36,642 bases of DNA from Desulfobacteraceae bacterium (GTDB lineage: Bacteria > Desulfobacterota > Desulfobacteria > Desulfobacterales > JAABSP01), in the NCBI GenBank assembly GCA_011390065.1, contig JAABTD010000020.1, forward strand, positions 1 to 36,642, in the 5' to 3' direction. Shown piece by piece: positions 22,261 to 30,145 of this stretch. The notes under the pieces are model-generated. The model ran no database searches. It saw only the letters and a list, made by a program, of their open reading frames with translations, and was not told the DNA's origin. Position numbers and translations under genes: made by a program. Positions within the stretch are counted from its first letter, which is position 1; each line of letters begins with the position of its first letter.

Positions 22261-23082
22261 ATGAAGAACGAAATGGCGAGAACGCGATGGGCGATCCTTT
22301 TCGGGGCGGCGATCCTGCTGTCGGCCTGTGCGACCCAAAATCCCAATCTCTACAGCGCCCTCTGGGTGCAAACGGCGGCCGAATACCGGGCCGAAGCCCT
22401 GGAGACCTACACGGCGGCCATGTCCCAATTAGACGAGGCCCTGTTGGACCGCTCCTGGACGGCTGCCGTCGAGCAGACAGGCGATTATATGGGCCTGCCC
22501 CCCGCGGTGATTCTCGATATCGACGAGACGGTCCTGGACAATGCGCCCTTTCAGGGACAACTGATCCTGGACAAAATGCCCTTCGATCCGGCCCGGTGGG
22601 ACGAATGGGTGGCCATGGAAGCGGCGACAGCGATCCCCGGTGCGCTGGATTTCGTCCGGGAGGCGGCCCGGCGCGGGGTTGCGGTGTTTTACATCACCAA
22701 CCGCTCGTGCGCCGGCGCCGACAAGGACCCGGGATGCGCCCAGGAAACCCACACCATCCGGAACCTGGCCCGTCTCGGTTTCCCGGAAACACCCCCCGAC
22801 CGGATCCTGTTGAAGGGGGAACAGCCCGGGTGGACGTCGGAAAAAAAGAGCCGCCGGTCGGCCGTGGCGCAGCGCCACCGCATCCTCATGCTCGTGGGCG
22901 ACGATCTGGGTGATTTCCTTCCCGACGTCGCCAGCGGGATCGATCCCGATCAGCGGAAAGACCTTGTGGACCGATACAAGGATCGATGGGGCCGCAAGTG
23001 GTTTATCCTTCCCAATCCCGTCTATGGCTCGTGGGAACGGGTGTTGGTCGCCCCCAAGGCCGCCCATGTCAGAGGGTTTTAA
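22261..23082 (+). CDS. Lipoprotein acid phosphatase, HAD family (class C / e(P4)-like)
   Basis: This 273-residue lipoprotein has a lipobox LSAC (Cys23). The HAD nucleophile motif is DIDETVLDN (D86, D88), as in class C acid phosphatases and lipoprotein e(P4), which remove phosphate from nucleotides such as NMN and 5'-AMP at the cell surface. Motif II lies in FYITNRS and the last motif in MLVGDDLGDF; WDEWVAME and GWTSEKKSRR are also typical of the family. GGAGGAG lies five bases before the ATG; an upstream in-frame start at 22225 would include the promoter region. It is convergent with the NTT-type carrier gene. Confidence 0.9.
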   Translation: MKNEMARTRWAILFGAAILLSACATQNPNLYSALWVQTAAEYRAEALETYTAAMSQLDEALLDRSWTAAVEQTGDYMGLPPAVILDIDETVLDNAPFQGQLILDKMPFDPARWDEWVAMEAATAIPGALDFVREAARRGVAVFYITNRSCAGADKDPGCAQETHTIRNLARLGFPETPPDRILLKGEQPGWTSEKKSRRSAVAQRHRILMLVGDDLGDFLPDVASGIDPDQRKDLVDRYKDRWGRKWFILPNPVYGSWERVLVAPKAAHVRGF

Positions 23083-23106
23083 GACGGTTTTTTTTCCTGT
23101 GCCGTT

Positions 23107-24402
23107 TCAGGGCGCGGATTCCGCCAGGACGCGATAATAGCGCTGAAGCCCCAGCACCAGCGCAATCCAGAAGGTGCAGATGAGAAAAGTGAACCCGCTG
23201 AACTGAGGGACGCTCAAGGTGATGGGCAGCCAACGGGTAAAAGACAGGATCAACAGGGAGCCGGTCACTTTGAAAACCCGGAAGCCGAACATGTCGATCC
23301 ACGCCTTGGCCTGGTAAATCAGCACCGGGGCGATGGGCACGTAGAGCTGTTCCCGGGAGGCCCGGTTAATGGAATTGGCCAGGCCCCGGTCGCTGATCTT
23401 TGCGGCTGAGGCGAATATCAGGGTCGGGGAGTTGTAGAAAAGAAGCGAAAACAGGCTCATGACGATGGGCTGGATCAGCAGCCCCGGAATAATCCCGGCG
23501 TAGCGGTGAACCAGCGGCGTGACGCCCAGGTTGACGACGATGGAAAAAAAACCGAGCAGGCTGAAAAACATGGAGAGGAAGGCGGTGCGCATCTCCTGTT
23601 CCGGATAGGAAAGGGCCACGGTCTTGAGAAACTGGAATTCCACCAGGGGAGAGGCCAGTTGGGCAAGGAACAGGATGCCGGCCAACAGCAGCAGATAAGG
23701 GCTATGGAGCAAAGCCCGCCATCGCCCTCCGAATGGTTTGCGGGGCCGGGGGACGCCCGGACCATCCACTTCGCAGTAGATCCCGCATATGCCCATGACC
23801 CACGTCAGCAGAAAGAGCAGAAAAATTAACCCTCCCGCCACCAGGGTGAGGTCCGCAGTAATCAAACCGGTGTGCTTGACCAGGAATCCCGCCATGGCCC
23901 CGCCGACCATGCCCCCGGCCAGCCCGCCGGTCCCCACGATCCCATACCACCGTTTCCCCTCGTGAACATTATAGATCGAGTTGCACAGGCTCCAGAACTG
24001 CTCCACGAGGATGATGCTCAGCAAGTCGACGTAAAGATAGAACAGCACCGTCACGGTCGGGCTGGGTAAGAGCAGGAACAGCGCCCGGAAAACCGCCAGA
24101 AGGACGCAGATGATCAGACAGGCGCCCATTGCCATGTGAAGACGGCTGAACCAGGCCACCAGACGATTGTAGAAGGGGATGAAGATCACCATGATCAGGG
24201 CGCTGCCGATCCAGACATAGGGCAGTTCATCGGCGCCGACGGCGCCGATGAAAAGCGACCGGCTGGCGGGCTTCAATTGATAGACGGCCATGAGGATCAA
24301 CCAGAAATTGGTGAACATGAACAAGGCCCGAATACCCATGGATCTCAGCGCGATATGTTTTCCGAAGCATTCGATGGAGCGGTTTTGGGTGTGAATTATC
24401 AT
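23107..24402 (-). CDS. NTT/TLC-family (Npt1/Npt2-like) nucleotide carrier homologue
   Basis: This 431-residue protein has about 12 membrane segments. It matches the ATP/ADP translocase-like (TLC) superfamily: NFWLILMAVYQLKPASRSLFIGAVGADELPYVWIGSAL (read in parts) and VEQFWSLCNSIYNVHEGKRWYGIVGTGGLAGGMVGG are characteristic. Members in obligate intracellular bacteria and plastids exchange ATP for ADP, while many free-living relatives have unknown substrates and some are fused to other domains; this one is not fused. The start at 24402 lacks a good ribosome-binding site, and an in-frame ATG at 24339 is an alternative. It diverges from the serine hydrolase gene at 24522. The substrate is not known from sequence. 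Confidence 0.78.
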   Translation of the reverse strand: MIIHTQNRSIECFGKHIALRSMGIRALFMFTNFWLILMAVYQLKPASRSLFIGAVGADELPYVWIGSALIMVIFIPFYNRLVAWFSRLHMAMGACLIICVLLAVFRALFLLLPSPTVTVLFYLYVDLLSIILVEQFWSLCNSIYNVHEGKRWYGIVGTGGLAGGMVGGAMAGFLVKHTGLITADLTLVAGGLIFLLFLLTWVMGICGIYCEVDGPGVPRPRKPFGGRWRALLHSPYLLLLAGILFLAQLASPLVEFQFLKTVALSYPEQEMRTAFLSMFFSLLGFFSIVVNLGVTPLVHRYAGIIPGLLIQPIVMSLFSLLFYNSPTLIFASAAKISDRGLANSINRASREQLYVPIAPVLIYQAKAWIDMFGFRVFKVTGSLLILSFTRWLPITLSVPQFSGFTFLICTFWIALVLGLQRYYRVLAESAP

Positions 24403-24430
24403 TTACAACCGTAAAAAATCTGTTTATAGT
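24402..24430 (+). promoter_or_regulatory. Sigma-70-type promoter of the plus-strand serine hydrolase
   Basis: TTTACA (24402-24407) and TATAGT (24425-24430) are separated by 17 bases, both close to consensus. The -35 touches the start codon of the divergent NTT-type gene. The transcript would begin near 24437, just before a terminator-like hairpin. Confidence 0.6.
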
Positions 24431-24447
24431 GTCGGGAATTTTTACAC

Positions 24448-24476
24448 ACAGCGAGACAGGTGCTCGCTGTTTTTAT
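24448..24476 (+). terminator. Leader terminator or attenuator hairpin before the serine hydrolase
   Basis: ACAGCGAG (24448-24455) pairs perfectly with CTCGCTGT (24463-24470) around a 7-base loop, followed by TTTTATT. On the plus strand this is a standard intrinsic terminator, yet both flanking genes point away from it, so it lies in the leader of the downstream gene rather than after any gene. Confidence 0.65.
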
Positions 24477-24521
24477 TAACCCTTCAATTTACCATATTCA
24501 GAAACAAAGGTGAAATTTATA

Positions 24522-25454
24522 ATGAAGATGAAATTGATCCGGTGCGGGCATCTGGTATTTTTTGCAATCCTTTTTATGGCAACGGGCATCCCCGGCGCTC
24601 AGGAATCCTGTCCGCCGCTGAAAGTCTCCGTGGACCCGGCGCTGCAAAGGGGGCTCGAACAGTTCGTTTCCGACATGGGCCTGGATGCGGCGGTCCGCTC
24701 GGAGGATCTTTGCGTGGCCCTGGTGGACATTACCCGGCCCTATGCCCCGCGGATGGCCTCCCTCAACGGGGACACCATGATGTACGCCGCCAGCCTTCCC
24801 AAAATCGCGATCCTTCTGGGAGCATTCGACCGCATCGGAAACGGAGAGCTTGCTTTTGACAGCGAGACGGAAGAGACCCTGACGCGGATGATCCGGAACT
24901 CCAGCAACAGCTGCGCCACAACCATGCTCAACCGGGTGGGAAAGCACTACCTGGCCGATCTTCTCCAGTCGCCCCGCTATCGGCTTTACGATCCGAAATT
25001 CAACGGCGGTCTGTGGGTGGGCAAGGAATACGGCAGAAGCCCGGCGTTCCGGCGGGACCCCATGTACAACCTGTCCCACGGGGCCACGGCGATTCAGACG
25101 GCTCGGTTCTACTACATGCTGGAGACCGGCCGCCTGGTTTCCCCGGAGCTGAGCCGAAAGATGAAGGAAATCCTGGGAAACCCCGCCATCTCTCATAAAT
25201 TCGTCAAGGGGCTGTCGGCGGCCCGTCCCGGTTCCAGAATCTTCCGGAAATCGGGCACATGGAAAAGCTATCACGCCGACAGCGCCATTGTCGAGCGGGC
25301 CGGCCGCAAATATATCGCCGTAGCCCTGGCCCACCGCGCCGGCGCCGGGGCAAAATGGTTTCCCAGACTCATCGTGGGGCTGGACGATCTGATTTTCAAG
25401 CCCGAACTTTATGCTAGTCGGCCGTCTTCGCAGGCCGATGAAAGGATTCGATAA
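24522..25454 (+). CDS. Secreted class A beta-lactamase-like serine hydrolase
   Basis: This 310-residue protein has a signal peptide (about 1-27, ending GIPGAQE). The penicillin-recognising fold is indicated by S91-LP-K94 (SxxK), the SSN stretch at 127-129 (SxN) and K243-SGT (KTG type). No clear omega-loop glutamate with a beta-lactamase setting is visible, so a peptidoglycan peptidase or other acyl hydrolase is as likely as a beta-lactamase. The ATG at 24522 has AAAGG nine bases upstream; a GTG at 24510 is in frame but overlaps that site. The gene converges on a second hydrolase of the same superfamily, and their 3' ends overlap by 41 bases. Confidence 0.8.
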   Translation: MKMKLIRCGHLVFFAILFMATGIPGAQESCPPLKVSVDPALQRGLEQFVSDMGLDAAVRSEDLCVALVDITRPYAPRMASLNGDTMMYAASLPKIAILLGAFDRIGNGELAFDSETEETLTRMIRNSSNSCATTMLNRVGKHYLADLLQSPRYRLYDPKFNGGLWVGKEYGRSPAFRRDPMYNLSHGATAIQTARFYYMLETGRLVSPELSRKMKEILGNPAISHKFVKGLSAARPGSRIFRKSGTWKSYHADSAIVERAGRKYIAVALAHRAGAGAKWFPRLIVGLDDLIFKPELYASRPSSQADERIR

Positions 25455-26703
25455 GTCGATGGATGCGGGTCCCCAGGGTCTGGTGTTCCACGGCTGAATT
25501 TTTCCGCAGCACATTGGACATGATCACCGCCATGTAATAGAGCGGCGGGTCGTGATACGGCGATTCGACGATGGCCATAGAGTTCATCATGTTGTAGACG
25601 TTGCCTTTATATTTTCCGCAGGAAAATCCCGCCTCTTCCCGGCACTTGTAGAGAGATCCCGACTTGAAGTAAACGGCGGATTCCCGCAGGGCCGGCGAGG
25701 AGGCGTATCGGATGCGGCGCTGGGTCATGTAGAGGAAACGCTTCAGTTCCCGGCTGGAGAACTCGTCCACCAGGGTCCCTTTTTCCATCTTCACCAGATA
25801 ATCCATGAGCGAGCGGGCGTTTGCATAGCTGTTTTTGCCCGGGACTTTCTGTTTTCCCCGCCAGGTGAAAAATCCTCCCTGACGCAGATCCTCCGAGTCG
25901 AGGCCGTTTCGGTCCGCGGGGCGATGAAGGGCCTCGGAGAGCAACGCCGAGAGTTCGCCCTTGGGCGTCTCCTGGAAAAACGCATCGATGGCCGCCGCCT
26001 CCAGTGGATAGGCTTGCCCGAATCGTTTGATCAGGAGCAGTTCCCGCTGGTTCATGGCCGCAGCAGCGTTGGAGCTGGCTGAAAACATCCAGTCCAGATA
26101 AGTGTAGAGGTTGGCCGAATCCCCTTTTTGGAGGGAGCGATAGCGGATCCGGTTGTCTCCCGGTTCCCACAGCGGAATCTTGTGGTGATCGCTCAAGATG
26201 AATTCATCGGCGACGACCTGGGTCGTCTTGAGGATCTTGTGACGGGCCGCGGGGTCATCGGGGTAAGCGTCGGCCAGAGCCTGGAAAAGGCCCAGCCCGA
26301 CCATGATTTTGCTGACGCTTCCCGGGTTGTACATGGCCTTGTCCCGATGGCCGGCGTACCGGGGGTTCTCCGGATCGGTGAGGTCGAGCACCGCCACGCC
26401 GTACCGGTTCTCTTCCCGCCCCAGCAGGTTCCGGATCTGGGAAAGAAATTTCGGATTGTCCGGCGGAATCTCAAAATTCTTGCGGTCCGTCAGGCGGATG
26501 TCCACCTCCTGGCGGGTGAGCATCGCTCCCACGGGCACTTTTTGCCCTCTCACTTTGCCTTCCTGGGCCAGGCGAAATCCCTCCAGGCGGCTGATGCCGG
26601 TGTATTCATAACCGTCCAGGGGATAGGCGTCGACGGTGGCCGCGCCCGGCAGAAGGGCGCCGGCGGCGAGAACGAGGGCGGCGGTAATTGATAAAAATCT
26701 CAT
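25414..26703 (-). CDS. Secreted beta-lactamase/penicillin-binding-like serine hydrolase (larger paralogue)
   Basis: This 429-residue protein has a signal peptide (about 1-27, MRFLSITAALVLAAGALLPG). Catalytic motifs are S129-VS-K132 (SxxK), S210-S-N212 (SxN) and K347-SGS (KSG), in the right order and spacing for the superfamily, with an N-terminal extension of about 85 residues and extra Cys residues near the end (CREEAGFSC). Asp/Asn-rich stretches lie around residues 70-120. The ATG at 26701-26703 has AAAGGAGAG upstream, which lies in the 19-base gap after the secreted dikinase gene, so the two form an operon. It overlaps the convergent hydrolase gene by 41 bases at the 3' end. The substrate is unknown. 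Confidence 0.8.
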   Translation of the reverse strand: MRFLSITAALVLAAGALLPGAATVDAYPLDGYEYTGISRLEGFRLAQEGKVRGQKVPVGAMLTRQEVDIRLTDRKNFEIPPDNPKFLSQIRNLLGREENRYGVAVLDLTDPENPRYAGHRDKAMYNPGSVSKIMVGLGLFQALADAYPDDPAARHKILKTTQVVADEFILSDHHKIPLWEPGDNRIRYRSLQKGDSANLYTYLDWMFSASSNAAAAMNQRELLLIKRFGQAYPLEAAAIDAFFQETPKGELSALLSEALHRPADRNGLDSEDLRQGGFFTWRGKQKVPGKNSYANARSLMDYLVKMEKGTLVDEFSSRELKRFLYMTQRRIRYASSPALRESAVYFKSGSLYKCREEAGFSCGKYKGNVYNMMNSMAIVESPYHDPPLYYMAVIMSNVLRKNSAVEHQTLGTRIHRLIESFHRPAKTAD

Positions 26704-26722
26704 GGGACTCTCCTTTGAGCGA

Positions 26723-29641
26723 TTACGGCGGTGCATCCAAATTCACCTGCCGGTTCACAGCGCGGTCCAATTTGGCGTCGAGGCTGATCAGAAAGGCATT
26801 GCGGCGCGCCCGGTCGCTTTCCAGAAAGGGCCGGATCTGGAAAAGAGCCAGTTCGCCATTCAGAAAACCGAATTCGATGTCGGCCGGGATTGGGGCGCCT
26901 TGGGCATTTTGCAATCGGGGAAAACGCCGGGGCGCGGTTCGGGCCAGGTCCATGAGCCGCCGGATCTCCGGCGGCGTCAGCAGCCGGTCCCGGCCGCTGG
27001 CCGGAACCTTGACAATCCCCCCTTCAGGCAGCAGGGCGACCCGGCGGGGCTCCGTGGCCTGGGCCAGCAGCCGCACCTTCCCGCTCCCCAGATGAATCCG
27101 CAGTTCTTCAGCCCCCTGTCCCTCCACGGCGCCCCCGGGTCCTTCGTTGACCGCCGCCGAGAGCCAGTCCGGGCTGCCGGTGTCGATGTCCACGGTGACC
27201 AGCACCCCGGATGTGTCCACCGGCACGCTTTTCATCAGCAGCACCGAGACGTAAACATGCATCGGGTCGGCCATATGAGCCTGCCGCCATCCGAAAGCCC
27301 GCCGGGTGAAGGGGGATGCCCATACCCGGGGGATGGCGTCGATGATTTTGTCGACACCCACCACATGGGGCACGGTGAGGTTGAGTCCCGCCCCTGAAAA
27401 GCCGGGCAGGTCCTCCACATTGGTGTCGCTCCGGATGAAGACCCCGTAACTGCCGTCCGGTCCGAAAGTCTCGGCCATGGCGGCCCGCAACCGTTCCCGA
27501 AAGGCGCTTTCCGGCCGGATGGCGGCGATCCGGCCGTGGAGTTGGTCGAGAAATTCCTGGGTAAAAGCGGCAAGCAGCCTGGGATCGCCCTCGAGGCGGT
27601 CCATCTGCTGGTATCGTGCCTCCATCCACTGCCAGATGCTGGGCCCCTCCGGCCCGCCTTTCGGATCGATGGGGTTTTCCAGAAGGGCTCGGAAGATCCC
27701 GAAGGGAAGAATCAGCCCTTGGGCCACCGCTTCCGGAAAATGGTGCTTCAGTTCGCCGAGGTTGGCGGCCTTGGGACCGGCGATGCGGCCCGAATCCGTG
27801 GCCCGGATCTCCGAGAGGGTGATAAAAGATCGGGTCGTCAGGTCGATTTTTTCTAAATCGGGTCGAATGAGTCGGTCCGGGGGCGTTTCCTTGTCCTGGA
27901 AGATCTCCTCCCATTCCGGAGCGTCCTCGGCCAGCCAGACCACGCCGCCGGGACTGGCCGCCAGGACCACTTGCGACCCGGCCCGGTCTTCCAGAAGCGG
28001 GAAGAGCCGGTCGTCGACGGAAACATTGGGAATGCCGAGGTTTCTGGCCAGCAGTTGTACATGGGACAGGGCGTTGCCCTTGCCGGCGGTCAGGATGCCC
28101 GCCACCCGGGGCAGGTCGCTGGTGGTGACCGGCAACAGATAGATCCCCCGGGGGTCGATCGCTTCGGGCGCAGCACCCGATGCCGCCATCCGGAAGGTTC
28201 CCCGGGCCAGGCCGGGGTTGAGCGCCCGGAGGCCGGCCCCCACCGGATTGCCAAACATTTCGTGGCGGATGCCGGCCAGTCGGTCCGCGTCCCGGATCAG
28301 CAAGTCAAGGGTGTCCGCCAGAAAGAGGATGGGATTGCCATGGAGACGGTCGTGAATGAAATGGACGGCCAGCGGCTCGATTTCCGCCATTTTTCCGGCG
28401 TGCCGGGAGAAGTAAAAGGAGAGCTGTCCATCGGCCCAGTCGGAGATGCGGGCGAGATAATGGAGTTCATGGCGATAGACATCCAGAAAGAGAGGAGCGG
28501 CCAGAACTCTGGCCAGGCTGTCCCCTAAGGCCGCCTTCTGCCGGGAGGAGATCAGCCCCATGCCGTAGATTCCGATGGTTGCTTCCCATGCGCGGACCAC
28601 GATTTCCCGACGAATCCGGTCCGGCGCGCCTGCTGTCAGGGCGGCGCCGTTGCCGTAGATGAAGCTTTCCAATGCCAGGCTCAGGTCCATCAGCGCCAAC
28701 CCGACGTCCGCTTTCCGTATCCGGGGCAGGGTGTCCCGGATGGCGGCCATCATCCGGTTGGCGGCGGCCATCCGGAGGGGGAGAGGAGATTCCGAAGAAA
28801 GCGTTTTTAAAGTGTTTCCAAAGGATTCGGCAATCTCCGGCGCATCGATGAGCGAGATGACGGCGGCGGCCTCGGCATGGATGTCGGAAACGGTGAAGAC
28901 CGCTTTCACCAGATGGGCCAGGCGGGCGTAATCCTCTGCGAGCGCTTCTTTGCCCTTTGTTTTGGCGTACTGCATGACCGATGGGGCGTCCGAGGCCTCC
29001 GGCAGAACGTGGAGCTTGATTCGAAGGTTCTCGAAGGCCGGGTCTTTCTCCGCAATCGTCCGGGACAATTGGCGCATTTCGGTCAGGGGCGCCCCTTTCC
29101 GGCCGTGGGGGATTGACCGCACCGCTTCCCGGAGCAACAAAAACCGATCGGTTCGCCAGCGGGGATCTTCGAGAAGGGTCAGGAGCAGTTCCCGTCCCTT
29201 TTCGGTTTCGTCCTCGGCCTGGAGAGCCCCCCGGTAATAGCGGGATTGTCGGAAGATCCATCCATTGTCGGCCCGGATAAGGTATTGTTCCAGGATCATC
29301 TGCCGCAGCATCGCTGGAAATTCCGGACGGGAAACAAAGGTTTTCGGGTCGATGTCGGCCAGGATGGTGGCGACATAATATCCGGCTTTCCGCAGGGCCT
29401 TTGTCCGGTCGCTCCATTCTCCGTGCTGGACCCCGCCGCCGTGTTCGGAGCAGTCCTCTTTAGGGTCGAGGACCGTCCCGTCCTTGCAGAACCATCGGAT
29501 GCGTTTGAAGGGGCCCCGGTGACGTTCCTTCATTTCGGTTATCCAGGTCCGGGCGATGTCCGGGTCGGGCGGTTGGGCCGCCGCCCCGGGTGACGGCAGA
29601 AAAAGAGAAATCAACACAAGGGCAAGCAATCCATCTCTCAT
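26723..29641 (-). CDS. Secreted PEP-synthase/glucan-water-dikinase-like protein
   Basis: This 972-residue protein begins with a signal peptide (MRDGLLALVLISLFLPSPGAAAQ). Residues about 25-440 are a helical region I do not recognise, with RWFCKDG...EDC near its start. Residues about 480-575 form a PEP-utilising mobile (swivel) domain with the phospho-histidine candidate H527 in GKGNALSHVQLLARNLGIPNV (read in two parts; the family norm is TSH). Residues about 605-940 form a PPDK_N/ATP-grasp nucleotide-binding domain: GPKAANLGELKHHFP, VFIRSDTNVEDLPGFSGAG (737 onwards), VNEGPGGAVEGQG and DIEFGFLNGELALFQIRPF. This swivel-then-ATP-grasp order is that of glucan water dikinases, opposite to PEP synthase. 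AGGAG precedes the ATG. Export is odd for an ATP-using enzyme. The hydrolase gene follows in the same operon. Confidence 0.82.
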   Translation of the reverse strand: MRDGLLALVLISLFLPSPGAAAQPPDPDIARTWITEMKERHRGPFKRIRWFCKDGTVLDPKEDCSEHGGGVQHGEWSDRTKALRKAGYYVATILADIDPKTFVSRPEFPAMLRQMILEQYLIRADNGWIFRQSRYYRGALQAEDETEKGRELLLTLLEDPRWRTDRFLLLREAVRSIPHGRKGAPLTEMRQLSRTIAEKDPAFENLRIKLHVLPEASDAPSVMQYAKTKGKEALAEDYARLAHLVKAVFTVSDIHAEAAAVISLIDAPEIAESFGNTLKTLSSESPLPLRMAAANRMMAAIRDTLPRIRKADVGLALMDLSLALESFIYGNGAALTAGAPDRIRREIVVRAWEATIGIYGMGLISSRQKAALGDSLARVLAAPLFLDVYRHELHYLARISDWADGQLSFYFSRHAGKMAEIEPLAVHFIHDRLHGNPILFLADTLDLLIRDADRLAGIRHEMFGNPVGAGLRALNPGLARGTFRMAASGAAPEAIDPRGIYLLPVTTSDLPRVAGILTAGKGNALSHVQLLARNLGIPNVSVDDRLFPLLEDRAGSQVVLAASPGGVVWLAEDAPEWEEIFQDKETPPDRLIRPDLEKIDLTTRSFITLSEIRATDSGRIAGPKAANLGELKHHFPEAVAQGLILPFGIFRALLENPIDPKGGPEGPSIWQWMEARYQQMDRLEGDPRLLAAFTQEFLDQLHGRIAAIRPESAFRERLRAAMAETFGPDGSYGVFIRSDTNVEDLPGFSGAGLNLTVPHVVGVDKIIDAIPRVWASPFTRRAFGWRQAHMADPMHVYVSVLLMKSVPVDTSGVLVTVDIDTGSPDWLSAAVNEGPGGAVEGQGAEELRIHLGSGKVRLLAQATEPRRVALLPEGGIVKVPASGRDRLLTPPEIRRLMDLARTAPRRFPRLQNAQGAPIPADIEFGFLNGELALFQIRPFLESDRARRNAFLISLDAKLDRAVNRQVNLDAPP

Positions 29642-29688
29642 GGCGTGGGCTCCTGTTTGGAAACAAATTCCATATATCCTTATTATCT

Positions 29689-29717
29689 ATGATATACCGA
29701 ATGTAAACATCCGTCAA
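29689..29717 (-). promoter_or_regulatory. Sigma-70-type promoter of the secreted dikinase operon
   Basis: On the minus strand, TTGACG (29712-29717) is followed after 17 bases by TATCAT (29689-29694). The region is AT-rich against the GC-rich background, and the predicted transcript starts about 40 bases before the dikinase start codon. Confidence 0.6.
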
Positions 29718-29731
29718 AACCAATTGCCGCT

Positions 29732-29757
29732 TAAAAAATATCAAGCCCGTCGGCTTG
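29732..29757 (-). terminator. Candidate terminator of the four-gene unknown operon
   Basis: On the minus strand CAAGCC-GACG-GGCTTG is followed by ATATTTTTT. It lies about 390 bases after the stop of the last gene of the 30146-36642 operon and directly upstream of the dikinase promoter, a logical boundary. The stem is only six base pairs. Confidence 0.45.
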
Positions 29758-29826
29758 CGGCATTTTCAAGGACATGATAGAAGTTTTTTCAGGGTGATCC
29801 AAAATGATACGGAAAAGAGAGAATGA

Positions 29827-30105
29827 GATGAAATCCTTCGCGAGAAATACCTGGGCGGACAGGCGGAACCCGGCGGCGCCATCCGGGTGGTTCGAAAGGA
29901 TGGACGGATCACCTTTCTGTTCGCCGGGGAGAGCTGCTGGGAGCCATTCTGCGAGTTTCAGCGGCCTTCCAATGAAAAACTCCGGGCCCGGTTTAAACTC
30001 CAGACCAGTGATGAAACCGGAGAAGCGGGGGGCGGGGCCTGTCCGGCCCGGGTGACGTTTGACAATTTCAAGGTCAACGCCTGCGACAGGATTCAGGCGG
30101 AGTGA
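29827..30105 (+). pseudogene. Remnant of a secreted protein C-terminus (jelly-roll-like)
   Basis: The plus-strand frame following the stop at 29824-29826 has no start codon near its beginning and reads DEILREKYLGGQAEPGG, AIRVVRKDGRITFLFAGESC, WEPFCEFQRPSNEKLRARF, then ARVTFDNFKVNACDRIQAE and a stop. The final FDNFKVNA and the W/F pattern look like the last strands of a laminin-G or concanavalin-type jelly-roll. The sequence upstream is AT-rich and non-coding, so only about 92 codons of what was probably a larger gene remain. An internal GTG at 29887 could give a 72-residue product, but it lacks a clear ribosome-binding site. The identification is tentative. Confidence 0.45.
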
Positions 30106-30145
30106 GCATCAACGCACAACAGTCTGAAATGCCTGAACAGCGATA

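Noticed and set aside
29804-30055. An 83-codon plus-strand frame starting at 29804
   Set aside because: Its translation has no family features, whereas the neighbouring frame 29827-30105 reads like a protein C-terminus.
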